Positions 16,022 through 24,916 of a stretch of DNA of 64,000 nucleotides are shown piece by piece. The translations under genes were made by a program, and so were the position numbers. The notes below the pieces were generated by a model. It searched no databases. It saw nothing but the letters and a program-made list of their open reading frames with translations, and had not been told where the DNA came from. Source of the DNA: Lysinibacillus sp. G4S2 (GTDB lineage Bacteria; Bacillota; Bacilli; Bacillales_A; Planococcaceae); contig NZ_JAUCFJ010000002.1 in the NCBI RefSeq assembly GCF_030348505.1, positions 2,670,001 through 2,734,000 of the forward strand, read 5' to 3'. The stretch's first letter is position 1, and every line of letters begins with the position of its first letter.

Positions 16022-16972
16022 ATGGAAGAGCAAGATTATTCAAGACGCTCACAACGTCCCAAAAAACGTAGATTGCGAAAAGGGAGAGCATTGATCACAT
16101 TGTTATTACTCTGTGTCATAGTTATTGTGGGCTATGCTGTTAAGCAATATCGAAGTGGGCTAGAAATGGCAAACGATACAAAGGTAGCTCAGGAGGATTT
16201 CAGCGGCGATACAGTAAAAGGCGATGTTGAAAACTATTTATTATTAGGAATCGATACTCGTGGTGAAGAAAAATCACGAACAGATACAATGATGGTATTA
16301 TCTTGGAATAAGAAAACAAATGATGTCAAACTCGTATCATTTATGCGAGATATTTATGCGAATATTCCAGGTTATCAATCCTATAAGCTGAATACGGCTT
16401 ACTATTTAGGCGGTGTTCAATTATTAAAGGATACGATTAGCAATATGTTTGGCCTTCCGATTCATCATTATGCTATTATCGATTTTAAAAATTTTGAATC
16501 ACTTGTCGATATTTTAGCGCCAAATGGAGTAAAAATCGATGTAGAGAAGGATATGTCTGAAAAAATTGGCGTTTCATTAAAGCAAGGTGAGCAATACTTA
16601 AATGGTAAAGAATTACTTGGCTATGCCCGTTTCCGCCACGATGCTGAAGGTGATTTTGGTCGTGTCGCACGTCAACAAAAAGTTATCGAAGCCTTAAAGA
16701 ATGAAGTATTAGCGCCTCAAAATATATTGAATTTACCAAAATTCGTAGGTGCAGCACAAGGCTATGTAACAACGGACTTTTCATCTAAAGAAGAGGTTCA
16801 GCAAGTGCTTAAAATGGTGTCAAAAGGTAAAGTCAACTTAGAAAAAGCAACGATTCCAATCGAAGGTAGCTATAGTTTCAAATACTTTAGTCATGCTGGC
16901 GATTCAATTGTAATTGATGTAGAGAAAAATAAAGAATTTTTACGTAAATTTTTAGGTATTTCATTGGAGTGA
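16022..16972 (+). CDS. LCP-family (LytR-CpsA-Psr) wall polymer ligase
   Basis: A 316-residue membrane-anchored protein: basic N-terminus (RPKKRRLRKGR), one membrane segment at about 25-42, then the extracellular LCP domain. Visible motifs are LLGIDTRGEEKSRTDTMMVL, VSFMRDIYANIPGY, KLNTAYYLGG, and YARFRHDAEGDFGRVARQQK, containing the Arg and Asp residues that bind the polyprenyl pyrophosphate. LCP enzymes transfer teichoic acids or other glycopolymers from their lipid carrier onto peptidoglycan. GAGGAG precedes the start. The next gene, 64 bp downstream on the same strand, has its own ribosome site. Confidence 0.9.
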   Translation: MEEQDYSRRSQRPKKRRLRKGRALITLLLLCVIVIVGYAVKQYRSGLEMANDTKVAQEDFSGDTVKGDVENYLLLGIDTRGEEKSRTDTMMVLSWNKKTNDVKLVSFMRDIYANIPGYQSYKLNTAYYLGGVQLLKDTISNMFGLPIHHYAIIDFKNFESLVDILAPNGVKIDVEKDMSEKIGVSLKQGEQYLNGKELLGYARFRHDAEGDFGRVARQQKVIEALKNEVLAPQNILNLPKFVGAAQGYVTTDFSSKEEVQQVLKMVSKGKVNLEKATIPIEGSYSFKYFSHAGDSIVIDVEKNKEFLRKFLGISLE

Positions 16973-17036
16973 TGTTTCGCAAAAACCAATATTATATTGT
17001 AAAATAAAGGTATAGGATTTGTATTGGGGTGAGTTC

Positions 17037-18236
17037 ATGGAAAAAGAAAGACCAAGAGAGCGTTCGAATTTCTTTTCAACAAAGTTTATTCGCTTTTTAG
17101 GTGGTAAAAATTTATTTTTTACACTAATTATTTTATTATTACTGGCATGCGTTATTTTTATGTTCCAAAAAGTTTCCTTTATATTTACCCCGCTAAAGGT
17201 TTTATTTCAGGTAGTAATTCTACCAGGGGTACTAGCCAGTATCGCGTATTATTTATTACGCCCATTATTAGGGCTTTTAGAGAGGTGGCGTATCCCAAGA
17301 ATTTGGGGTATTTTACTTCTGTATATCGGTGCAATTGGCATATTAACTTTATTAGTATTACTTGTCTATCCGTTTTTGCGAGACCAGTTTACTAATTTAG
17401 CAAAGGAATTCCCAGAGTATTTTATGGCGTTAACGCAAAATACTGTGGATTACCTCAATAATTCACGCATCACTGAGTACTTAGATAAAATGAATTTTAA
17501 CTATAATGAAGTAGTGAATAACTTTACTACGGATATGGTGAAAACGGTAAAAGATACAGCTACAAACTTAGCACAAGGCGTGGCAACTGGTATTACTGGC
17601 TTCGTTTCAACCTTAACAGGAATTGTCCTATCATTAGTGACAGTACCATTTATTTTATTTTACTTACTTAAAGATGGTGAAAAACTACCGAACTTTATTT
17701 TAAAAATGTGCCCGCCACGTATGCGTAAAGAAGTACATGAAATTTTCCACGACATGGACAAGCAAATTAGTTCATACATACAGGGGCAAATTTTAGTATC
17801 CATGTGCATCGGTTCAATGGTGACAATCGGTTTTTTAATTATCGGTATGAAATATGCCTTATTGCTTGGATTCCTTGCTATGATCACGAGTGTGGTTCCA
17901 TACTTAGGACCAGTCATTGCGATTACACCAGCTGTTATTATCGCTCTTGTAACATCGCCGTTCATGCTAATTAAGCTAGCGATTGTTTGGACAGTCGTAC
18001 AGCTGATTGAAGGGAAATTCATTTCTCCTCAAATTATGGGTAAATCGCTTAGTATCCATCCAATTACAATTATTTTCGTGTTATTAACGGCAGGTTCTTT
18101 ATTTGGCGTACCAGGTGTTATTTTAGGGATTCCAGGCTATGCGATCTTTAAAGTACTTGTGACACATTTATTTAAGCTATTCAAACAACGTTATAATCGT
18201 TATGAAGATGAGGAACTACAAAAATATGAGGTGTAA
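17037..18236 (+). CDS. AI-2E family transporter
   Basis: A 399-residue permease of the AI-2E/PerM superfamily. Three helices near the N-terminus (residues 20-95) are followed by a soluble, amphipathic stretch (KEFPEYFMALTQNTVDYL to VKDTATNLAQGVATGITGF) and five C-terminal helices with the family block YLGPVIAITPAVIIALV and ISPQIMGKSLSIHPITIIFVL. Known members export autoinducer-2, indole-type compounds or sodium; the substrate here is open. The ATG at 17037 follows GGGGTGA; an upstream in-frame start overlaps that site. Confidence 0.85.
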   Translation: MEKERPRERSNFFSTKFIRFLGGKNLFFTLIILLLLACVIFMFQKVSFIFTPLKVLFQVVILPGVLASIAYYLLRPLLGLLERWRIPRIWGILLLYIGAIGILTLLVLLVYPFLRDQFTNLAKEFPEYFMALTQNTVDYLNNSRITEYLDKMNFNYNEVVNNFTTDMVKTVKDTATNLAQGVATGITGFVSTLTGIVLSLVTVPFILFYLLKDGEKLPNFILKMCPPRMRKEVHEIFHDMDKQISSYIQGQILVSMCIGSMVTIGFLIIGMKYALLLGFLAMITSVVPYLGPVIAITPAVIIALVTSPFMLIKLAIVWTVVQLIEGKFISPQIMGKSLSIHPITIIFVLLTAGSLFGVPGVILGIPGYAIFKVLVTHLFKLFKQRYNRYEDEELQKYEV

Positions 18237-18238
18237 GA

Positions 18239-18276
18239 AGAGACAGCTATTGCGATGTGCAGTAGCTGTTTTTTTA
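18239..18276 (+). terminator. Intrinsic terminator
   Basis: ACAGCTATTGC and GCAGTAGCTGT arms with a short loop and T7, right after the AI-2E family gene. Confidence 0.85.
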
Positions 18277-18303
18277 TAAATATGTTAAGACTTACTATTG
18301 AAA

Positions 18304-19180
18304 TCACTGTGTCATTTTTTCTTGGGTAGAAGTGTTTGAAGTTAGTTGATTTGTAAAAGTATGTAGTGCTTCTGTAAATTTTTCATGCTCTTCAATAAAA
18401 GGGAAGTGGTTACTATTTTCAAATATTAGAAGGCTTGAATTAGGCAACAGGTTATGTAGTTCTTCAGAAAATTCAATAGGACATTGAACATCATATTTTC
18501 CACATAAGATTAAAGAAGGAACAGAGATGTTTTTTATAGCTTCACAGACATCATAATAACGTAATTCAGATGTGTAAGCCTGCCATTCTTGATTTATTAA
18601 TAGCAACAAATTGCATTTCTTTGTAGTATTCATCTACTTTTTCTTTAGAATGAATACATAACTCGAAGAATTTTTTTGCTGCAGATTCTTTACTTTTCTT
18701 ACTCATAAAAGGTAACATTTTAAAGAAGATTTTTATCATATCTTTTTTGTATTTTCCGTTTTCCACATTGAATAAATTGTTTTTAGAGCGGTTTATTTTA
18801 TTTGATGCTGCTGTACCACATAAAATAATTTCAGAAAGTTTGTCTGGATACATAGAAAGATAAGTTAAACCTAAAAAACCTCCTGTTGAGTGTCCAGCAA
18901 AAGCCCAATTAGAATAATTAAGTTTCGTTCGAATACTTTCTAAATCTTTCACAGTTTCTTCCATGCTTAAGTCTTTTTTTGATTTAATTTTAGTGGAAGA
19001 CCCTGTATTTTTTAAATTTACTAATATTACTTTATAATATTCTCCAATTGCAGCGGAATATGGCTCTTTACCAGATAAAAATTCTTGGTATAAATGTGCT
19101 ATACAAATAGGATCTGTGCCTTTTCCACCAATAAATACTTCAAATTCTCCACGCTCTGTTTTAATTATTTCTCTTAGCAA
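18304..19180 (-). pseudogene. Alpha/beta hydrolase, frameshifted
   Basis: The N-terminal part (19180 to about 18590) carries the alpha/beta-hydrolase nucleophile elbow AFAGHSTGG and the block EIILCGTAASN. The C-terminal part (to 18304) is in another frame and has SLILCGKYDVQCP (acid region) and SNHFPFIEEHEKF (catalytic His). The two frames join around 18585-18600, where VAINKS should continue into EWQAYTSELRYYD, so one base is missing or extra. Joined length (about 290 residues) is normal for the family, so the gene was intact recently or the read has an indel. Confidence 0.75.
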
Positions 19181-19542
19181 AAGACTTCATCCTTTCTTAT
19201 TTAAAGAGTAGTAAAAATAAAGGAATAGTTATAAATACTTTTATAAATGGGTTGTATAGTTTACTCCTTTCTAAGGCTAAATTATATCACAAAAATTGGA
19301 AACAAATTGTTCAAATCATGTCTTATCTTATTTTGAAGCATAGGCAAGATATAATATTGCTATGGTTTTTAATACCTAATTTCATTTTGTATATATTATT
19401 CGTGTACACTATTTGTTAACAAAATATGTCGGTCATATAAAAAAACAAGTAGGAGATCCGTTATCTCCAACAAATACGCTAATATACGAGGAGTGTGAAG
19501 GTATTTGAGGATATTTGTAGAAGATTTAACGGGAGGTGTTTT

Positions 19543-19922
19543 ATGAAGAAGATGTTATTAGCAATTGGGATGATCATTATAATTGTTGGAGCATTCGTAT
19601 TCCCCAACAAGCTCTGCTATCCTTCACTCCCATTAGAAATATGAGCAAAAAAGAAGTTGTCGGAAAATTAAAAGAATCTGAGAGGGAAATTGTTAAATTA
19701 TCCAACGAACTTGGTCAAGAATGGTATATTATAAACGAGCGTAATCCAGCCGTAGCTGATGAAATTATCAAGGAAATGGTTAGTCAAAAAGGGTGGATTT
19801 TTAAACAAAAAGAGGGTAGTGGGCTCTTCTTTGAAAGACATGGTGAAAATTTGATTGTAGAAACACAAATGTGGACTAGTGACTTTACGTTAGTGGAAAT
19901 TCCAGTTAATTTTAACGAATAA
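19543..19922 (+). pseudogene. Small exported protein, frameshifted
   Basis: GGGAGGTG precedes ATG at 19543, which begins a signal-like sequence (MKKMLLAIGMIIIIVGAFVF) and then stops after LPLEI. One extra C in the CCCC run at about 19601-19604 would continue into PQQALLSFTPIRNMSKKEVV and on to 19922, about 126 residues in all. The C-terminal part is hydrophilic with ESEREIVKLSNELGQEWYII. Function not recognised. The lesion is in a homopolymer, so a sequencing slip is possible. Confidence 0.6.
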
Positions 19923-19963
19923 GAGTGTTTAATAAATGATAACTACATATATAGGAGGGCTTT

Positions 19964-20434
19964 ATGGGATATATCAAGGATTTGCGTAAAGTAGTTGGTA
20001 GTAGACCATTAATTATGTGCGGTGCTTGTGTATTAGTCATTAATAATCTTCAACAAGTTTTACTGCAGCACCGAATAGATAACGGGTGCTGGGGATTGAT
20101 TGGAGGTTCAATGGAGCTAGGTGAGACTTTGGAGCAAGTAGCTCATCGAGAATTATTTGAGGAAACGGGGCTTACGGCTAAAAATCTTACTTTTATCAAA
20201 ACTTATTCGGGACAGGATTTTTATTATCAATATCCTCATGGTGATGAAGTATATAATGTAGTTACAGCTTTTGAATGTAAAGAATATAGTGGCTTACTCA
20301 GTCATGATCGTGACGAGGCAACAATGCTTCAATTTTTCCCTTTAGATGATTTACCAAAAAATATTAGTCCACCCGATAAACCGATACTTGATGATTACAT
20401 AGTAAGCAATAGCAAAAACCCTTCCAACAATTAA
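19964..20434 (+). CDS. Nudix hydrolase
   Basis: A 156-residue pyrophosphohydrolase. The Nudix box GSMELGETLEQVAHRELFEE followed by TGL (about residues 48-70) has the full set of metal-binding Glu residues. The N-terminal MGYIKDLRKVVGSRPLIMCG resembles the DR_1025/YtkD-like group of small Bacillus Nudix proteins. Substrate (nucleotide, sugar-nucleotide or other X-linked diphosphate) cannot be assigned. AGGAGGG precedes the start; a terminator overlaps the stop codon. Confidence 0.9.
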   Translation: MGYIKDLRKVVGSRPLIMCGACVLVINNLQQVLLQHRIDNGCWGLIGGSMELGETLEQVAHRELFEETGLTAKNLTFIKTYSGQDFYYQYPHGDEVYNVVTAFECKEYSGLLSHDRDEATMLQFFPLDDLPKNISPPDKPILDDYIVSNSKNPSNN

Positions 20435-20450
20435 TGTTAGAAGGGTTTTC
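20417..20450 (+). terminator. Intrinsic terminator
   Basis: AACCCTTC and GAAGGGTT arms flank the Nudix stop region; the T-rich tail follows. It may also serve the converging aminotransferase. Confidence 0.75.
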
Positions 20451-20465
20451 ATCTTGTTTAGATAA

Positions 20466-21641
20466 TTATTTTTGTGATGTTACTTGCACTTGTGCTAAAC
20501 GATCAACAGCTTCTTGTAGCAATTCTTTCGGTTGTACTAACGCTAGACGTAAATAGCCTTGTCCAGCTGAACCAAATACTGTACCAGGGACTGTAACGAT
20601 ACCAGCTTGTTCAATTAGTTTAAAGGCTAGCTCAGTGCAGTCCATATCGTACGGATATTTAGCCCATACGAACATGCCACCGTCAGAAGGCGCTGCATCC
20701 CATCCTAAAGCACGTAAGCCGTTCATTAATGTTTTATGACGTTCTGAGAATGTTTCACGTAAGCTTGCTGTAATTTCCTCCGCATTATCAAGCGCTACGA
20801 CCGCAGCATCTTGAATCGGCTCGAAAATACCAAAGTCTAAATTTGATTTTAATTGCTTTATTATTTCAATCATTTCCGCGTTGCCGGCGATATAAGCGAT
20901 ACGTGTACCTGCTAGGCTAAAGCTTTTTGATAAAGAGTTAATTTCCATCCCAACTTCTTTTGCACCAGAAGCGGCTAGGAAGCTAATTGGCCCATCTCCT
21001 GTAAAGTAAAATTCAGAGTAAGCCGCATCATGTAACACGATAATATTGTACTTTTTAGCAAAGGCAATGACCTTTTCAAAGTATGCGATTGAAGGCATTG
21101 CCGGCACTGGGTTACCTGGTAAGTTTAAAATGAGTAGTTTTGCTTTTTGCGCAATTTCTTCAGGTACAGCATCTAAATCTGGTAAATAATCGTTGTCAGC
21201 TGTTTGTGGCATATAGTATGGTGTTGCACCTGCTAAATGAATCCCTGCATCATAGGCAACGTAAGCTGGATTTGTGGATAATACGATGTCACCTGGATCA
21301 CAGAAGGCGATTGGTAAATGCACTAAGCCCTCTTGAGAGCCAATTGTTTGAATGATTTCAGAAGCGGGATCTAAATCTACATTGCTACGATGTTTATAAT
21401 AGCGGCTAACGGCTTCATAAAAACGTTGAGTGCCTGTTAATGTATACCCGTAAGATTCTGCTAGACCCGCTCTATAGGATAAATGCTCACGGATTTTAGC
21501 ATGTGGGGGAAGGTCAGGGCTACCTAAACTTAAGTCAATCATTGTCATGCCTTTAGCTTCCTGTTGTTTGGCATGCTTTTTTAAATCTCCGAAAATTGCT
21601 GGTGTAAATAAAGACATTTTTTTAGATGGTACGATTTTCAA
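20466..21641 (-). CDS. PLP-dependent class I/II aminotransferase
   Basis: A 391-residue fold-type I aminotransferase. Visible motifs are DLSLGSPDLPP, YTLTGTQRFYEAVSRYY, LNLPGNPVPAMPS (substrate/PLP contact), VLHDAAYSEFYF (Asp for PLP nitrogen and Tyr for O3'), SLSKSFSLAGTRIAY (Schiff-base Lys in SLSK, phosphate-binding Arg) and LRLALVQP. The pattern is closest to the LL-diaminopimelate/alanine aminotransferase group; the exact substrate is open. Monocistronic, read toward the Nudix gene. Confidence 0.88.
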   Translation of the reverse strand: MKIVPSKKMSLFTPAIFGDLKKHAKQQEAKGMTMIDLSLGSPDLPPHAKIREHLSYRAGLAESYGYTLTGTQRFYEAVSRYYKHRSNVDLDPASEIIQTIGSQEGLVHLPIAFCDPGDIVLSTNPAYVAYDAGIHLAGATPYYMPQTADNDYLPDLDAVPEEIAQKAKLLILNLPGNPVPAMPSIAYFEKVIAFAKKYNIIVLHDAAYSEFYFTGDGPISFLAASGAKEVGMEINSLSKSFSLAGTRIAYIAGNAEMIEIIKQLKSNLDFGIFEPIQDAAVVALDNAEEITASLRETFSERHKTLMNGLRALGWDAAPSDGGMFVWAKYPYDMDCTELAFKLIEQAGIVTVPGTVFGSAGQGYLRLALVQPKELLQEAVDRLAQVQVTSQK

Positions 21642-21859
21642 ACTAGTACACTCCTTATAGTTGTATAACAGAATAGTAGTTCACATTTTATCATACAAAA
21701 AGGCATAAAGGGAAAGTTATTCTGAAAAAAGAATATATTTCAATAATGGAGAAGATGTGTGCGTAGGCTAGCGGAAATATTTTAGTCAATGCTTGAAATA
21801 ATAATTTTGACGGAAAAAGAGTAACATTTCTGCTATGATAATGGAATGGAAGGGAGGCT

Positions 21860-22684
21860 ATGAAAAGAATGAAAGTTTATTCTTTAAGTGGTCCAAGTGG
21901 AACAGGGAAAAGTACAAGCGCACTAGTTTTCGCCCATAAAATCGGGGTAGAGGCTCTTATAGATGATGGTCTTTTGATTGTTAAAGGTGTGAAAGTAGCA
22001 GGAGTCTCTGCAAAATTTGAGAAAAATACGATAACAGCAGTTCGGCGAGCAATTTTTACAGATGATATCCACCGTGAGGAAGTAAAAAAAGCACTTGATA
22101 CATATAAGGTACAATCAATTTTAGTAATCGGCACGTCCGATAAAATGACAAAGACGATTGCTCGACAGCTAGTGCTTGATCCTATCGAAAAATATTACTA
22201 TGTCGAGGATGTGCGTTCCAAAAAAGAAATCGCTAAAGCTCGCTTTATTCGACAGACGCAGGGCAAACACGTCATGCCTATACCGTACCGACAAGTAGAG
22301 CAAAATTTTTTTAAACGGCTCGTCCAAAAAGGGAAAGAGATTTTCTCTTCAAAGCGTGAAAAAATAGGGGAGACGACGATTGTTCGCCCTGATTTTCAAC
22401 AGGAATATATCGATATTGAAAAGCAAGTTTATGTGCAGCTACTTACGTATTGCTGTGCAAAACAAAATATCGTACACAAGGTCGAGCAAGTACAATTTGT
22501 ATTAGGTGAGCTAGCACAAGCAACGATTACCTTACAACTTAAACTGCCAATTAAATACTCATTACCAGATCGATTGTATGAATTACAGAAAACGATACAG
22601 GCCGAATTTTATCAGCATTTTGATTATGAATTAGATGCGATTCATCTTCATATTAAGTCGGTAGTGATCAAGCGAAAATCATAA
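21860..22684 (+). CDS. P-loop NTPase with Asp23-like C-terminal domain
   Basis: A 274-residue protein. Walker A is GPSGTGKSTSALVFA (about residues 12-26), followed by LIDDGLLIVKG and a region ending ILVIGTSDKMTK that resembles a Walker B strand. Residues 190-270 (VQLLTYCCAKQNIVHKVEQV, LPIKYSLPDRLYELQKTIQA) look like an Asp23/Gls24-type domain, found in cell-envelope stress proteins. GGGAGG lies just upstream of the ATG. Conserved hypothetical in this group; no role known to me. A terminator follows. Confidence 0.65.
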   Translation: MKRMKVYSLSGPSGTGKSTSALVFAHKIGVEALIDDGLLIVKGVKVAGVSAKFEKNTITAVRRAIFTDDIHREEVKKALDTYKVQSILVIGTSDKMTKTIARQLVLDPIEKYYYVEDVRSKKEIAKARFIRQTQGKHVMPIPYRQVEQNFFKRLVQKGKEIFSSKREKIGETTIVRPDFQQEYIDIEKQVYVQLLTYCCAKQNIVHKVEQVQFVLGELAQATITLQLKLPIKYSLPDRLYELQKTIQAEFYQHFDYELDAIHLHIKSVVIKRKS

Positions 22685-22687
22685 AAA

Positions 22688-22735
22688 ATAGGTACTCCAA
22701 TCGCAAGTAAGGCGAGTAGAGTACCTATTTTTTAT
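22688..22735. terminator. Bidirectional terminator
   Basis: AAATAGGTACTC and GAGTACCTATTT arms, with A and T tracts outside both, between converging genes. Confidence 0.85.
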
Positions 22736-23526
22736 TTTGACTGACGCGTAAAGTGCGGCTGACGCTTTTCTACAAAGGCACGGCAGCCTTCTGCAAAATC
22801 CTTTCCTACAAATGGTGTTGAACCTTCCCATAATGTTGGCACACTGTCCACACATTCTTGAACAGATTGCTTCACGGCTAGTAAAGATTCAGGCGACATT
22901 CCAGCAACAAGCTTACCCATACGAATCATGTATTTATTTAAATCCTTTTCAGCTACTAAATAGTTAAGCATGCCAAGCTTAAAGGCTTCTTCAGCTTTAA
23001 ACATACGACCTGTAAATACTAAATCCTTCGTTGTAGAAGGGCCTACAAGTTGAACTAAACGCTGAGCAAATTTGTTATTTAAGGTGATCCCTAATTTACC
23101 GACAGGAATCCCGAGCTTTGCTTTCTCGGAGCCAATGCGAATATCACAGGCTAATGCAAGCTCTAAGCCAGCACCCATCGCTGGGCCATTGATGACGCCG
23201 ATTGTTGGAATTGGTAAACGCTCAATAGTGGAGATCGTTTTTTCCATATGTACAAAGGCTTCTTCGGCTTTCTCAAGGGAAATGGCGTTAAATTCTTTAA
23301 TATCAGAGCCAGCAGTAAAGTTTTCGCCAGAGCCGCGTAAAATCAATACTTTATTTTTGGGATTATCTAATACTTTCAGGGCAATTTTGGCTAATTGATC
23401 CCACATATTTGCTGTTAGTGCGTTTTTAGCCTGTGGGCGATGAATCGTAATAATCGCTAGACCAGCTGTTTCTTGATAAATAATTTTTGCATCCTCTGCC
23501 TCAAGTCGAGTTGTTTTTACTTGCAT
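22732..23526 (-). CDS. Enoyl-CoA hydratase/isomerase family protein
   Basis: A 264-residue crotonase. The oxyanion-hole and CoA-binding segments are visible: LRGSGENFTAGSDIKEFN and GVINGPAMGAGLELALACD. A catalytic Glu can be placed in GAGLELALAC, while the second Glu position (usually near 140-150) is AKLGIPVGKLGIT, so isomerase or decarboxylase-type chemistry is also possible. Family members hydrate, isomerise or cleave acyl-CoA thioesters. It is transcribed alone toward the P-loop gene. Confidence 0.85.
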   Translation of the reverse strand: MQVKTTRLEAEDAKIIYQETAGLAIITIHRPQAKNALTANMWDQLAKIALKVLDNPKNKVLILRGSGENFTAGSDIKEFNAISLEKAEEAFVHMEKTISTIERLPIPTIGVINGPAMGAGLELALACDIRIGSEKAKLGIPVGKLGITLNNKFAQRLVQLVGPSTTKDLVFTGRMFKAEEAFKLGMLNYLVAEKDLNKYMIRMGKLVAGMSPESLLAVKQSVQECVDSVPTLWEGSTPFVGKDFAEGCRAFVEKRQPHFTRQSK

Positions 23527-23893
23527 ACTAGAAAAGCCCCCTATAGTTAAAAGTTGTTAAACTTATTATATAACACAAATGGCAATAAACACTAAATTAT
23601 ACGAATTTTCATGTAAATCAGCCGTGTTTTACAAGAATAAGGTCATTTTAAAGAAATTGTACTACAACAGAGTAAGGGAAATTGCTATTGTAAGAAAACA
23701 AAAGATGTGAGACACTGCTCTAGGAACATTTGTTTCTTCATTGTGAAAGAAGCATTTGAACACTTGAAGCGGGATAGCGTAACAATAATACAGATTATCC
23801 GACACTATTGTTTATATAAATAAATAAAACGTACGCACCCAAAATATAGTAAACTATAATTAAAATACGCACAGTTAACAAGGAGGGTGCAAG
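23527..23893. other. Intergenic stretch
   Basis: No gene seen. A TATAAT at 23855-23860 may be the -10 of the downstream recombinase-like gene, but no good -35 is visible. GGAGGG precedes the next ATG. Confidence 0.4.
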
Positions 23894-24769
23894 ATGGTCA
23901 CACTGGAGAAGGCATGGAACAGCTATTTATTACTTTTAAACTCTTTAAAGAAAAGTGCAGCTACCAAAAAGCAATACAATATCGATGGACAGCAATTTTT
24001 AGCGTTTGCTCATGAGAAAAACTACTCGTATGTGGATCATCATTTAAAGGAATTGTTATTTACGTATAGCAATCATTTGAAGGAAACGTACACAAATGTC
24101 AACACATTTAATCATAAAATTGCTACATTACGAGGCTTTGTAGACTTTGTCTTTTTAAGAGAATGGGTTGAGCATTTTGATTACGAGAGCATTTTACAGC
24201 CAAAAAAGAGGCAAAAAGAGGCGTTAAAAGTACTGACAAAGAAGCAATTGATGCAAATTGCAACTGTCTGGCCAACCTATTTTCAATACGCTAAAACAAC
24301 GGAGCATGCGTGGCTAGCAAGACGTAATGGCTGCATTGTCCAAATGCTGATGGAAACAGGATGTAAGCCAGCAGAGCTTGTACGTATGAAGTGGTCTCAT
24401 ATGACCATCGACTCTTCCTTAATTTATATTTCAAACCACAACGGACGTAGAGAAATAAAGCTTTCTCCGATCTTAATGGACATGCTAACACATTATAAAG
24501 AGGCAACAGAGGAATTACATGAACAAAAGGTGGGAGAATGGATTTGGGTTAGCGAGGCTAGTCAATCAAAATCCATCACGACGAAAACAATTGAGCGAAT
24601 TTTCCAAACGATGTCTAAGGATATCGGAACGAATGTTAGAGCAACAGATTTGCGCTACACTGTCATGCAAAAGGCTTTTCAAAGTGAAAAAACAATCGAA
24701 AATATTCAGGAAAAAATGGGGTATGTACGAAAATGGGTGCTTACTGAAAGACATGGACGTTTTGAATAA
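23894..24769 (+). CDS. Tyrosine recombinase-like protein lacking catalytic residues
   Basis: A 291-residue protein with an N-terminal SAM-like core-binding domain (KKSAATKKQYNIDGQQFLAF) and a C-terminal phage-integrase fold. The expected catalytic Arg of box I (TGLRxxEL) reads TGCKPAELVRM, box II HxxR reads TDLRYTV (Arg kept, His lost), the third position LGH reads MGY, and no nucleophilic Tyr follows (VRKWVLTERHGRFE). It is therefore probably unable to cleave DNA and may be a DNA-binding regulator (inference). Full-length frame with a good ribosome site. Confidence 0.7.
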   Translation: MVTLEKAWNSYLLLLNSLKKSAATKKQYNIDGQQFLAFAHEKNYSYVDHHLKELLFTYSNHLKETYTNVNTFNHKIATLRGFVDFVFLREWVEHFDYESILQPKKRQKEALKVLTKKQLMQIATVWPTYFQYAKTTEHAWLARRNGCIVQMLMETGCKPAELVRMKWSHMTIDSSLIYISNHNGRREIKLSPILMDMLTHYKEATEELHEQKVGEWIWVSEASQSKSITTKTIERIFQTMSKDIGTNVRATDLRYTVMQKAFQSEKTIENIQEKMGYVRKWVLTERHGRFE

Positions 24770-24916
24770 AGATGGATAGTTTTTTCGTTTGTCTTGAATT
24801 GTTATTAAGTGGGTACAAAATATAAATAACAATGGATAATATGCACACACTTATTAAAATCTATTCATAATGGAATTGGCACTTGCACTAGAGAAAAACT
24901 AAGGAGACATGAATAT

